A stretch of 64,000 nt of DNA, from contig CALZHQ010000003.1 in the NCBI GenBank assembly GCA_945787295.1, positions 1 to 64,000 of the forward strand, in the 5' to 3' direction. A model generated the notes under the pieces. That model searched no databases. It had not been told where the DNA came from and worked only from the letters and a program-made list of their open reading frames with translations. The first letter of the stretch is position 1, and each line of letters opens with the position of its first letter. The translations under genes and the position numbers were made by a program. Of this stretch, positions 44,177 to 52,756 are shown one piece after another. The stretch is from an uncultured Desulfuromonadales bacterium. Its GTDB lineage: Bacteria > Desulfobacterota > Desulfuromonadia > Desulfuromonadales > Geopsychrobacteraceae.

Positions 44177-44632
44177 CTAGCGCACAATATAAACCGAACA
44201 GTCTGCATTCAATGCCACCCGGCTGGAAATCGAGCCACGCAACGCTCTGAGCATGCGACTTTTACCGGTTGAGCCGATGACAATCACATCGCACTCTTCG
44301 CTGGCAGCAAACTTGAGAATGGCCTCGTCAATCTCACCGTAAATAATTTCCTTGCGCAGATGCACGTTCCCTTCTGTTGCTGCCTTGTCGACAACATAAT
44401 AAATCCGGCGCTGTCGTTCCTCCCAATCATCTTTGCGCTCGCGGGCTGGCGCCAAAGAAAGATCGGTCAGCGCCGGAGCCTCTTTGGACGGCAAGACAAT
44501 CACCGCGTAGAGGGTACTGCGAAATCTCTCGGTACTGGTCGCCGCTGCCAGGCGAACTGCTTCCTCGGCAGCCTTATCCGATGCCGGAGAACCGTCGATT
44601 GCAACCAGGATTTTCTTGCTTAAATTAAGCAT
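44177..44632 (-). CDS. Universal stress protein (UspA family)
   Basis: The 151-residue protein starts ILVAIDGSPASDKAAEEAV and ends with the ATP-binding loop VIGSTGKSRMLRALRGSISS, where G-X2-G-X9-G-S binds ATP. No tandem second domain. A soluble nucleotide-binding stress protein is inferred; no partner is indicated by neighbours. Confidence 0.94.
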   Translation of the reverse strand: MLNLSKKILVAIDGSPASDKAAEEAVRLAAATSTERFRSTLYAVIVLPSKEAPALTDLSLAPARERKDDWEERQRRIYYVVDKAATEGNVHLRKEIIYGEIDEAILKFAASEECDVIVIGSTGKSRMLRALRGSISSRVALNADCSVYIVR

Positions 44633-44724
44633 TTTACCTCATTTTCCGACAAGCGTTTGACACATCCTAGCCAAGCCACTTCGGACTGTCAACAGCAGAA
44701 AATAGCTTAAAAACCCAAGTCACA

Positions 44725-44753
44725 TTGACATAAACAGAACAGCGTTCTACAAT
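44725..44753 (+). promoter_or_regulatory. Upstream sigma70 promoter and palindromic operator of the IclR gene
   Basis: TTGACA (44725-44730), 17-base spacer, TACAAT (44748-44753). The spacer contains the perfect palindrome AGAAC-AGC-GTTCT (44736-44748), likely an operator. Confidence 0.62.
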
Positions 44754-44802
44754 TATCCAGTGGCCGCAGATTCGCTTTGTCAAGAACTTCTTAGTATACA
44801 GC

Positions 44803-44831
44803 TTGACAGCTTAATGTCACGGAGCTAGAAT
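44803..44831 (+). promoter_or_regulatory. Downstream sigma70 promoter of the IclR gene
   Basis: TTGACA (44803-44808), 17-base spacer, TAGAAT (44826-44831), about 46 bases before the ATG. Second copy in tandem with the promoter at 44725. Confidence 0.62.
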
Positions 44832-44876
44832 CACCTGTCTTATATATAAGAAATTTCCAAGAAGGATATAAACACC

Positions 44877-45659
44877 ATGGTAAAAAAAGACAAGTCGGAA
44901 TATATTATCCAGGCAGTTTCCCACGCCCTCGACCTCCTCGAACAGTTCCATGACGATGTCGATGAACTGGGAGTCACCGAACTCAGCAAACGCCTGAAAC
45001 TGCACAAAAATAATGTTTTCCGACTCTTGGCCACCCTGGAATCTCGTGGTTACATTGAACAGAACAAGGCGACCGAAAACTACCGTCTTGGCCTCAAAGC
45101 TCTGGAACTCGGACAAACCTTCATCAAACAGATGGGTCTGCTACGCCAGGCCAAGCCGATCCTTGAGCAGATCGTTGAAGATTGCAACGAAACCGCTTAC
45201 GTTGCCATCTACAAAGAACACCACACCGTTTATCTCGACGTTGTCGAAACCAACCTGACCGTCCGTGTCGTCTCGCGGGTCGGTTCCAGGTTGCCAGCTT
45301 ACTGCACTGCGGCAGGCAAAGTCCACATGGCCTTCATGACCGACGAAGAGCTTGATGACCTGCTGTCAGAAACAAATTTTGTCCAGCACACTCCGAGCAC
45401 CATCACCAATGCCGATGCTCTCAAAACTGAGCTGGCCAAAGTTCGCGAACAGGGCTATGCCTTTGATGATGAAGAACTCGATCCCGGCGTCCGCTGCATC
45501 GCTGCCCCGATCCGCGACTACACGAGACGGATTGTTGGTGCCATCAGCGTCTCCGGACCGAGCATGCGCATCAACAATGAGCGGATCGACGATGAACTGG
45601 TTCCCCTGGTGATCAAAGCCGGCTCCGACCTCTCTACGCGGCTCGGCTACCCCAAATAG
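44877..45659 (+). CDS. IclR-family transcriptional regulator
   Basis: The 260-residue protein has an N-terminal winged HTH (about 8-72: GVTELSKRLKLHKNNVFRLL) and a GAF-like effector domain (about 75-258) with SRLPAYCTAAGKVHMA and DPGVRCIAAPIRDY, typical IclR motifs. AAGGATAT precedes the ATG. Two strong sigma70 promoters and a palindromic operator lie upstream, consistent with autoregulation. No metabolic operon is linked, so the effector is unknown. Followed by a terminator. Confidence 0.93.
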   Translation: MVKKDKSEYIIQAVSHALDLLEQFHDDVDELGVTELSKRLKLHKNNVFRLLATLESRGYIEQNKATENYRLGLKALELGQTFIKQMGLLRQAKPILEQIVEDCNETAYVAIYKEHHTVYLDVVETNLTVRVVSRVGSRLPAYCTAAGKVHMAFMTDEELDDLLSETNFVQHTPSTITNADALKTELAKVREQGYAFDDEELDPGVRCIAAPIRDYTRRIVGAISVSGPSMRINNERIDDELVPLVIKAGSDLSTRLGYPK

Positions 45660-45679
45660 AACAATTAGCCACAAAACCA

Positions 45680-45705
45680 AAGGCCCCTGACAGGGGCCTT
45701 TTTAT
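45680..45705 (+). terminator. Rho-independent terminator after IclR gene
   Basis: AAGGCCCC (45680-45687) pairs with GGGGCCTT (45693-45700), loop TGACA, followed by TTTTTA. Confidence 0.88.
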
Positions 45706-45729
45706 TTTCCGACACTCACGAGCGCCCAT

Positions 45730-46560
45730 TTGAAACACAGCATTGAGCATGAAATCGACCTGGCCCGCAGCGCCGATGTCAACCATGTGGAAAACTACCC
45801 TTTCCTGCTCACCCCAGCCAGCCAGAGCCAGCACGGCGTACTCCTGGTCCACGGCTTCAGTTCAACCCCAAGGGAGATGCTTGCGCTAGGCGAACACCTC
45901 GCCGAACAAGGCTTTACAGTCTGCGGCATTCGTCTGCCAGGCCATGGCACCAGCCCGGAAGATCTGGCCCAGCGGCGGGCCGAAGAATGGCTGGCGGCCA
46001 TTGAACGGGGCTACCAGATTTTGCAACATATGGATCTCACCATTAGTGCAGCAGGACTGAGCACGGGCGCCCTGCTGCTACTCAAGCTCTCGCTGCGACG
46101 TCATTTTGAATCTCTGGTTCTGCTTTCGCCCTATCTGCGACTGAAACATCCGCTGGCGCCATTGGTTGGCATCTTAAAGCACTTTATTACCTTTCAACAC
46201 CGCACCATAAAGGCTGAGAACCAACCCTTTTATTATCAGCGCCGGCCCCTGAAAGCCGTCGCTGAAATTAACCGGCTGCGGTGGCAGGTCAAAAAAATCC
46301 TGCCACAAATCAATACGCCATCATTGGTTCTTGCGGCAGAAGGTGATCAGGTCATCTCAGCTGGCACAGCCGAGCGGATATTTAATCAGCTGGGCAGTAC
46401 AACAAAAATGTTCCACCGCTATGGAGCAGATGTCCCACATGTCTTGACCACAGCTGAAAACCCCTGTCAAGCGGACGTGTTCCACCGCACGGCCGAGTTC
46501 TTAATGAAACATAACCATATCAGTCAAGACTCTTTACCTGAGCAACGAAAAAAGCTATAG
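45730..46560 (+). CDS. Serine esterase/lipase-like alpha/beta hydrolase
   Basis: The 276-residue protein starts at TTG 45730; the ribosome site is weak. It has oxyanion/strand HGVLLVHGFSSTPREM, nucleophile elbow GLSTGALLL (Ser), acid in EGDQVISAG and His in GADVPHVL, so the catalytic triad is complete. It resembles carboxylesterase Est30-type proteins. No signal peptide. The next gene (DUF4019) begins 33 bases later, so they may be cotranscribed. Confidence 0.88.
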   Translation: MKHSIEHEIDLARSADVNHVENYPFLLTPASQSQHGVLLVHGFSSTPREMLALGEHLAEQGFTVCGIRLPGHGTSPEDLAQRRAEEWLAAIERGYQILQHMDLTISAAGLSTGALLLLKLSLRRHFESLVLLSPYLRLKHPLAPLVGILKHFITFQHRTIKAENQPFYYQRRPLKAVAEINRLRWQVKKILPQINTPSLVLAAEGDQVISAGTAERIFNQLGSTTKMFHRYGADVPHVLTTAENPCQADVFHRTAEFLMKHNHISQDSLPEQRKKL

Positions 46561-46593
46561 TGAGCAACATAAATGATTAAGTGAGGGGGACTC

Positions 46594-47016
46594 ATGAGAT
46601 TGACCCGGCTAGCTTCCAGCCTGATACTGCTTGCTGTAATCCTGCTACCATTTCCTGCCTTTGCCGCCGAACCGATCGACCCAACAGCCTTGTCTGCTGC
46701 GGAAAACTTTCTGTATCTGCTGGACAATGACGACTATCAAACGGCCTGGGCCCTAACCAACATCATCAACCAGGGCTACACCACCTATCCCGAATGGTTT
46801 AAAAAAGTCCTGACGGTCCGTCCGCACCTTGGGCATGTCATTGAACGATCACTGACCAAAACCAGCCTGCACACCTCTTGGGTTGGGCTGCCGGATGGAG
46901 AATATATCAGACTCAGCTTTACTACAGTTTTCCACAACAAAAACAATAGCCTGGAGACCGTCCTCTTAAGCCGCGAGGGTAATTTCTGGAGCGTCGGCAG
47001 CTACCACCTCCGCTAA
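46594..47016 (+). CDS. Exported DUF4019 protein
   Basis: The 140-residue product has a signal peptide (SSLILLAVILLPFPAFAAE) and a single compact domain, matching DUF4019 in size and in LDNDDYQTAWAL and GNFWSVGSYHLR. GAGGGGGAC precedes the ATG. The family is thought to be periplasmic with an NTF2-like fold; no function is known. Downstream is the convergent coaE gene. Confidence 0.78.
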   Translation: MRLTRLASSLILLAVILLPFPAFAAEPIDPTALSAAENFLYLLDNDDYQTAWALTNIINQGYTTYPEWFKKVLTVRPHLGHVIERSLTKTSLHTSWVGLPDGEYIRLSFTTVFHNKNNSLETVLLSREGNFWSVGSYHLR

Positions 47017-47088
47017 ATAGATCAACTGAGCCGGTCAATATTCCTGCCCACACGGCTGGCTTTTTGCGGCGAACCGAGCGAGCTCCCT

Positions 47089-47700
47089 CTACCCTGTGGT
47101 CAGCTGCTGCCAGCACTCTTCTACCTGCTGCAGCGCTGCGGCCAGCGTACCGGAATTGTCGATCACAAAATCGGCCCGCACTAACTTTTCATCCTGGGGC
47201 ATCTGCGCCTTGATCCGCTGCCTTGCCGAGGTTTCGTCTAAATCATCCCGCTGCATTAAGCGCTCTAATTGCACCTGCGGGTCGATTTTGACCACCAGGA
47301 CCTTATCGACCCGATTCTCGGCCTTTGCTTCAAACAAGAGAGGGGCCTCGTAAACCACCAGCGGAATCCCCGAAGTGCGTTTCAGTTTCTGTAACCTTGC
47401 AGTCGCCAACTTGGCAATCGCAGGATGCATGATCCGGTTGAGCTCCCGCCTCGCGGCGGGATCGGCAAAGACAAGCTGCCCGAGCCGTTCACGATCCAAC
47501 TCACCATTTCCGAGCAACACATCGGCCCCAAAACGCTCAACCAGTTGCTGCAGGACCGGGCTACCCGGAGCGACGACTTCGCGGGCCAGCAGGTCAGCAT
47601 CGACCATTGCCGCACCCAATTTCACAAAGGCCCCGGCAATGGTACTTTTCCCCGAAGCGATATTTCCAGTGATCCCTAAAATCAAATTGTCGGCTAACAT
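47089..47700 (-). CDS. coaE: Dephospho-CoA kinase
   Basis: The 203-residue protein begins with the P-loop ILGITGNIASGKSTIAG and carries EVVAPGSPVLQQLVERFG, YEAPLLFEAKAENRVDK and QLERLMQRDDLDETSARQR. It phosphorylates dephospho-CoA, the last step of coenzyme A synthesis. Divergent from the acyl-CoA ligase at 47763, 62 bases between starts. Confidence 0.96.
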   Translation of the reverse strand: MLADNLILGITGNIASGKSTIAGAFVKLGAAMVDADLLAREVVAPGSPVLQQLVERFGADVLLGNGELDRERLGQLVFADPAARRELNRIMHPAIAKLATARLQKLKRTSGIPLVVYEAPLLFEAKAENRVDKVLVVKIDPQVQLERLMQRDDLDETSARQRIKAQMPQDEKLVRADFVIDNSGTLAAALQQVEECWQQLTTG

Positions 47701-47762
47701 GGTAAAATTAAGTTATTCCGCGCTCTTTACACGACCAGACCTACTGCCGCCAGGAGGTAATT

Positions 47763-49604
47763 ATGCAGCAAACCTTGCCACAAATGGTTTTTGAACGGAT
47801 CGAACGATTTGATCAAAAAACTGTTATGCGCCGTAAACTTAACGGCCACTACCGGGATATCAGCTGGCAACAACTCGGCCAGAGGATCCGTGACTTTGCC
47901 GCCAGCCTGATCGCTCTCGGCTTGCAGCCTGAACAACAAGCGGCAATCCTGACCCCGAACTGTCCTGAATGGGCCTGTGCCGACCTGGCAATAATGACTG
48001 TCGGCGGACGCACAGTCCCCATTTACCACACCGAGGGGGTAAAAACAATCACCCACATCCTTGCCGATGGCGAGTGTCGCTTTCTCTTCACCCATTCAGT
48101 GTTGCTGGCTACAGAAGTTCTAAAACGTCGCGAGCAATGCCCGAGCTTGGAAAAAATCATTCTCCTCGAAGGGCAATCCGAGGCCGAAGAGATCCTGTCA
48201 TTGACCAGTTTCCTTGAGCACGGACAACAGATCGAGCCACAGCAGGTCGAACAACTCCTGCAGGCTGGTAAGCGGGAAGACCTGGCCACCCTGGTCTACA
48301 CCTCCGGAACCACCGGCGAACCAAAGGGAGCGATGCTCAGCCACGATAACATCATGGCCAACGTTGAGGCTTGCTGCGAACTGATCGAATTCGGCCCTGA
48401 AGATGAATGCCTGTCTTTTTTACCACTCTCCCATATATTTGAACGGATGGCCGGGTACTACCTGATGCTTTATCGGGGCGTCACCATTTCCTACGCGGAA
48501 AGTATCGACACCGTCCCGGCTAACCTGGCGGAAATCAAACCGACCATCGTTATCAGTGTGCCGCGTCTCTACGAGAAAATGTACAACCGGATCCTGGAGC
48601 GGGTCACCACCGGTCCCTGGCTGAATAAACAACTGTTTTTCCTGGCGATCAAGGTTGGCAAAAGCAAGGTTGCCCGCGAACAACAGGGTCTGGAAGCGAC
48701 TGCCCTGCAGACCACCTTGCTGGATCTTTTTGACAAGCTGGTGTTCAGCAAAATCAAGGAACGGCTCGGTGGCCGGTTGCGCTTTTTCGTCTCCGGGGGA
48801 GCTCCGCTGGTTAAAGGGATCGCCGAGTTTTTCCTCGCCGCCGGCGTACCGATTTACGAGGGCTATGGATTGACCGAAACCTCACCAGTCATCGCCGTCA
48901 ACTATCCCGGCCGCCATCGGCTCGGCAGCGTCGGGCCGCCGCTGAGAAACCTGCAGGTTCAAATTGCCGAAGATGGCGAACTGGTGGTCAAAGGGCCAAG
49001 CGTCTTTCACGGCTATTGGAAAAAACCGGAACGCACAGCCGAAAATCTTCAGAATGGTTGGTTTCACACCGGCGACATCGCCATGCTGGATGCCGAGGGC
49101 TACCTGATCATCACCGACCGGAAAAAAGATATCATTGTCACCGCAGGTGGGAAAAATGTTGCCCCGCAAGGACTGGAGAACGAACTGAAAGCCGATAAAT
49201 ATATCAGCAGTGTCATGATTTACGGCGATCGTCGCCCCTACCTGACAGCGCTGGTGGTACCTGATTTCGAATCACTGCAAAAATATGCCGAGTACAAACA
49301 TATCGACTTTCTCGATCATTGCGATCTGGTCAATCACCCGCAAATCCTCGATCTGATCCGCAGGCGGATCAATAATATTCAGGCGACAGTCCCCTCTTAT
49401 CGGCAGATCAAACGCTTTACCCTGCTGTCACGCGACTTCAGTGGAGAAAAGGGCGAAGTGACTCCGACTCTGAAAATCAAGCGGAATATCGTCGGTAAAA
49501 GATTTGCACAAATTTTGGAAGATTTATACCGGGCTGAGGGGGAATCGATCCACAATACCAGTTTTTGTATCATCGATAAGGAAACAACTGTTGAGAAATC
49601 ATGA
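47763..49604 (+). CDS. Long-chain acyl-CoA synthetase (AMP-forming)
   Basis: The 613-residue protein starts after AGGAGG. It has the P-loop-like LVYTSGTTGEPKGAMLSH, adenylation motifs YEGYGLTETSPVIAV, HTGDIAMLDAEGYL and TDRKKDIIVTAGGKNVAP, all intact. It belongs to the FadD15-like family that activates long-chain fatty acids for degradation or membrane lipid synthesis. It is followed after 57 bases by the HEAT-repeat gene, whose cotranscription is possible. Confidence 0.94.
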   Translation: MQQTLPQMVFERIERFDQKTVMRRKLNGHYRDISWQQLGQRIRDFAASLIALGLQPEQQAAILTPNCPEWACADLAIMTVGGRTVPIYHTEGVKTITHILADGECRFLFTHSVLLATEVLKRREQCPSLEKIILLEGQSEAEEILSLTSFLEHGQQIEPQQVEQLLQAGKREDLATLVYTSGTTGEPKGAMLSHDNIMANVEACCELIEFGPEDECLSFLPLSHIFERMAGYYLMLYRGVTISYAESIDTVPANLAEIKPTIVISVPRLYEKMYNRILERVTTGPWLNKQLFFLAIKVGKSKVAREQQGLEATALQTTLLDLFDKLVFSKIKERLGGRLRFFVSGGAPLVKGIAEFFLAAGVPIYEGYGLTETSPVIAVNYPGRHRLGSVGPPLRNLQVQIAEDGELVVKGPSVFHGYWKKPERTAENLQNGWFHTGDIAMLDAEGYLIITDRKKDIIVTAGGKNVAPQGLENELKADKYISSVMIYGDRRPYLTALVVPDFESLQKYAEYKHIDFLDHCDLVNHPQILDLIRRRINNIQATVPSYRQIKRFTLLSRDFSGEKGEVTPTLKIKRNIVGKRFAQILEDLYRAEGESIHNTSFCIIDKETTVEKS

Positions 49605-49661
49605 GAAACCATTTAACATACGAAAGATTGTGTATATTTATTGTCCATTTCTCCCCGCTGA

Positions 49662-51323
49662 ATGATTGCTATGGATTTTTCTGCCGACATACAGACTTTG
49701 GCTGCCGACCTGGTAAAAGCTCTGACCGGGCTGGTCAAACTGACCAAAGCGCTCAGCTTTTACCCGGCTGATCATCCATCTCTGGCGGCGGCAGCAGAAG
49801 AAACCTGTAAAGATTTCCAGCCGCTACTGGAACACCGTGCCAATCGCCCCTATCATGTCACTAAAGATGGCTTCAGCCTGAACGATACCCCCCTGTCCCC
49901 CAACAACAAAATCCTCTCTGACCTGTCACTGAAACTGGTCGCGCGACGGGTCCGCCATCTGCTGTTCCTGCCGGAACTCTCCAAGTACGAACTGTTGGTT
50001 TTTGCCGACTACCTCAGCAAACCTGCCGACGAGTTACTGATGGCAGGAGGGCTGCCGCAACTATTGGCCGATAAGAACATCAAGGCGATCTGGTTGAACG
50101 AACCGAACCTCGATACGGTCCTGAAAAAGCTTCAGGATCTCGGAATAAAAACTTCGCACATGGTTGCAAAACCGCCGGGCACAGAACTCACGGGGGCCTC
50201 TGGGCAAAGAGCGCAAGACAGCGTTCAAGCAGCAGCAAGCCAAGCCGCAACTGCAGGCTTCTCGCTGCCGAACCTTGAACAGCCACCCTCAAATATCGAG
50301 CAAATGAGGGAACATCTGGAACAGCTGAAAGAGCCCCAGGACGCTGAGCTTTACCAGGAGCTGTTGGCTCAGGTGAGACAACTGGCACCCGCTTTTTTTG
50401 CCGAAACCGGCATTGCCGGCTATCTGGCGGTCTTTAGCCTGCTGGAAAGCCACCGTAAAGACAGCACTCGCAAAGCATCACTGCAGCAGGCAACTGAGCA
50501 GTTAATCGATCAACTGCTGACAGAGAGAACCAAAACATTTCTCTCCGAGACCATCGCCGATCCAAAGCTGAAAGCTTCACACCGCCGGGCACTCGGCAGA
50601 CTGCTGATCGGTCTGGAAAAAAAAATTGCCCCCCAACTGCTGAAGCGGCTTTATGCCGAGCGCGATGCTATTATCCGCAGGCAATACACTGCCATCCTGG
50701 CGCGCATGGGCGAAAACATCTTCGAACTGTTGCGTGGCGACCTGCAGAGTGATGTCTGGCACCGGGTCCGCAATGTGGTCACCATCCTTGGTGAAACCCG
50801 GCTCGATACAGCCTTGCCATTACTGACACAGGCCCTCGGCCACCCTGAAGTAAGGGTGCGCCGTTCGGTTATCCGGGCACTGGGTGCCATCGGCAGCAAC
50901 TCCGTCATCCCCCTGTTACTCCGGTTGGGGCAGGACGACAATAAGGAATTACACCAACCAGCGATCATGGCCCTGGGAGCCTTAAAAAATCCCAGAGCTA
51001 TTCCGCCACTGGTCGAGCTGCTGAAAAAATCGGACCTGCTCGGCAAAAAAACTCGCTTTAAGACCGAAGTTATCCAGGCGCTGGCAGCAACCAAATCCCC
51101 ACAGGCAATTATTCCGCTGCTAAAACTGGCGCGTCGCGCCAACCTGCTGAACCGCAACAATATTGAGGTTTTGCGGGCCGAGGCAATCATTGCCCTCGGT
51201 CAGCTCGGCAACTCGCAGTTGATTCCGGTCCTTGACCAGTTACCGAAGTCTGACAAAGGGCCGGTCAGCAGAGCCCTGAAGCAAGCCAAAGCACAACTCC
51301 AAAAGCAGCAACATGTCGTTTGA
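49662..51323 (+). CDS. HEAT-repeat protein with N-terminal domain shared with the adjacent HD-GYP protein
   Basis: The 553-residue protein begins at ATG 49662 (second ATG at 49671); neither has a strong ribosome site. Residues about 22-148 form a domain with KALSFYPADHPSL, KDGFSLNDTPLS and HLLFLPELSKYELLVFADYLS. This aligns position for position with residues about 13-130 of the HD-GYP protein encoded next. A low-complexity Q/A/P-rich linker (about 165-215) and a helical middle follow; residues about 365-550 are HEAT-like repeats (EVRVRRSVIRALGAIG; ELHQPAIMALGALKN; LRAEAIIALGQLGN). A scaffold role is inferred. It overlaps the next gene by 11 bases. Confidence 0.9.
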   Translation: MIAMDFSADIQTLAADLVKALTGLVKLTKALSFYPADHPSLAAAAEETCKDFQPLLEHRANRPYHVTKDGFSLNDTPLSPNNKILSDLSLKLVARRVRHLLFLPELSKYELLVFADYLSKPADELLMAGGLPQLLADKNIKAIWLNEPNLDTVLKKLQDLGIKTSHMVAKPPGTELTGASGQRAQDSVQAAASQAATAGFSLPNLEQPPSNIEQMREHLEQLKEPQDAELYQELLAQVRQLAPAFFAETGIAGYLAVFSLLESHRKDSTRKASLQQATEQLIDQLLTERTKTFLSETIADPKLKASHRRALGRLLIGLEKKIAPQLLKRLYAERDAIIRRQYTAILARMGENIFELLRGDLQSDVWHRVRNVVTILGETRLDTALPLLTQALGHPEVRVRRSVIRALGAIGSNSVIPLLLRLGQDDNKELHQPAIMALGALKNPRAIPPLVELLKKSDLLGKKTRFKTEVIQALAATKSPQAIIPLLKLARRANLLNRNNIEVLRAEAIIALGQLGNSQLIPVLDQLPKSDKGPVSRALKQAKAQLQKQQHVV

Positions 51324-52623
51324 CCAATTCAAACAGATCCCCTTCTGCCTCACTGCCATCATGCAGGGGCTCCGGCTCTACCCGGCGGAGCATCCACAAA
51401 TCCAGAAACAGCTGGACAACTCTATCACCACCCTGACCAGTTTAATCGATTCACACAACAAGCTGATCATCGGCTTAATCGACGGCACCCTGATGTTCAA
51501 CGACATCCCCTGCCTTGACCAGCTTCCGGCTTTGCAGGAGCTGGCCAGACTGCTGGAGCGTCATCAGCTACAGGCGGTTGAGTTGCTGCCCGGACTCGAC
51601 GCTCGCCAACTGTTGATCTTCTGCCAGGAATTACCGCACATCACCGGTGGAGAGCTGCCTGATCGCCTGGAAAACAAGGCGGTCACGGCTATCCGCGTCA
51701 CCCAGATCGACGCCGGTCTCAGTGGTCCCGAAGCGATCTACAGAACGGCATTGGATGCGGTTGAGGAGGTCTGCAACGATGTCCGCCTCGGCCGCATCCC
51801 CTCTTCGCGGAAAGTCATCAAAACGGTCAAGGGAATGGTCAACAGCATCCTCGCTGAACCTTACGCGCTGCTGGCCCTGTCGATGCTCAAGGATTACGAC
51901 AACTACACCTTCTGCCACTCGGTCAATGTCGCCGTCATCGCCATGTCGGTCGGTAAAGCCTGCGGGATGTCGAATCAACAGCTGTACGAACTGGGCCTGG
52001 GAGGGCTGCTGCATGACCTGGGCAAAATGACCATCGATCATCAGATCGTCGCCAAGCCGGGCAAACTGAGCAACGAAGAGCTCGAAGTGATGAAGCAGCA
52101 CCCGGTCAACGGGGCAAAGATTGTTTCCGGAATGGAACAGATCACCGAGAGAGTCGTCGACATTGTCAACGGTCACCATCTGCGGTTTGATCGAACCGGC
52201 TACCCGGTTGACAGCCGTGGCGCAGAGGTCACGCCCCTGGCAGATATTGCGTGCATTGCCGACACCTATGATGCCATGACCACTATCCGCTGCTACCAGC
52301 GCCAGCAATCACCGCGGCAAGCGATGGAGAAGATGCTAGAATTGAGCGGCACCCATCTGCATCCCGAGTACCTGGAAAAGTTCCTTGCTTATCTTGGCCC
52401 CTACCCGGTCGGAACCTTGGTCCGCCTGAAAGAGAACAGTATCGGTTTGGTCTGTGACCAGAATCGGCTCCAGGCAGGCTCTCTGACTCTGAAAATTATC
52501 TTCAACAGCGAAGGGCAGAAGAATCCGGAACCACCTGTGGTACAGATGTCTGACAGCAGCAGCATCGTCGCCGAAGTCGACCCGGCGCTGAAAAATATCA
52601 ACCTGGCTGATTACCTGCCCTGA
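51313..52623 (+). CDS. HD-GYP domain protein (predicted c-di-GMP phosphodiesterase)
   Basis: The 436-residue protein starts at ATG 51313 inside the HEAT gene. Its N-terminus (about 10-135) has QGLRLYPAEHPQI, DGTLMFNDIPC and VELLPGLDARQLLIFCQEL, homologous to the HEAT protein's N-terminus. The HD-GYP domain (about 180-340) has HSVNVAVIAM, HDLGK (HD), KQHPVNGAKI, NGHHLRFDRTGYP and ACIADTYDAM. The HHE of canonical sites is HHL here, a deviation in a metal ligand. It probably hydrolyses c-di-GMP. A final ~70 residues after the HD-GYP domain have the typical PG-P-YPVGTLVRL segment. Confidence 0.93.
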   Translation: MSFDQFKQIPFCLTAIMQGLRLYPAEHPQIQKQLDNSITTLTSLIDSHNKLIIGLIDGTLMFNDIPCLDQLPALQELARLLERHQLQAVELLPGLDARQLLIFCQELPHITGGELPDRLENKAVTAIRVTQIDAGLSGPEAIYRTALDAVEEVCNDVRLGRIPSSRKVIKTVKGMVNSILAEPYALLALSMLKDYDNYTFCHSVNVAVIAMSVGKACGMSNQQLYELGLGGLLHDLGKMTIDHQIVAKPGKLSNEELEVMKQHPVNGAKIVSGMEQITERVVDIVNGHHLRFDRTGYPVDSRGAEVTPLADIACIADTYDAMTTIRCYQRQQSPRQAMEKMLELSGTHLHPEYLEKFLAYLGPYPVGTLVRLKENSIGLVCDQNRLQAGSLTLKIIFNSEGQKNPEPPVVQMSDSSSIVAEVDPALKNINLADYLP

Positions 52624-52756
52624 TAAATCAACAGGCAAACGGTCTGCCACCGGCAACGGCTGCCAATCCAGGCGTTTCTGGACGAGAATATGAATCGGGC
52701 CAACTTTATGGTCAATGCCCAACAAGAGACGAGGGGAACAGTTAACAGAAAACCAG

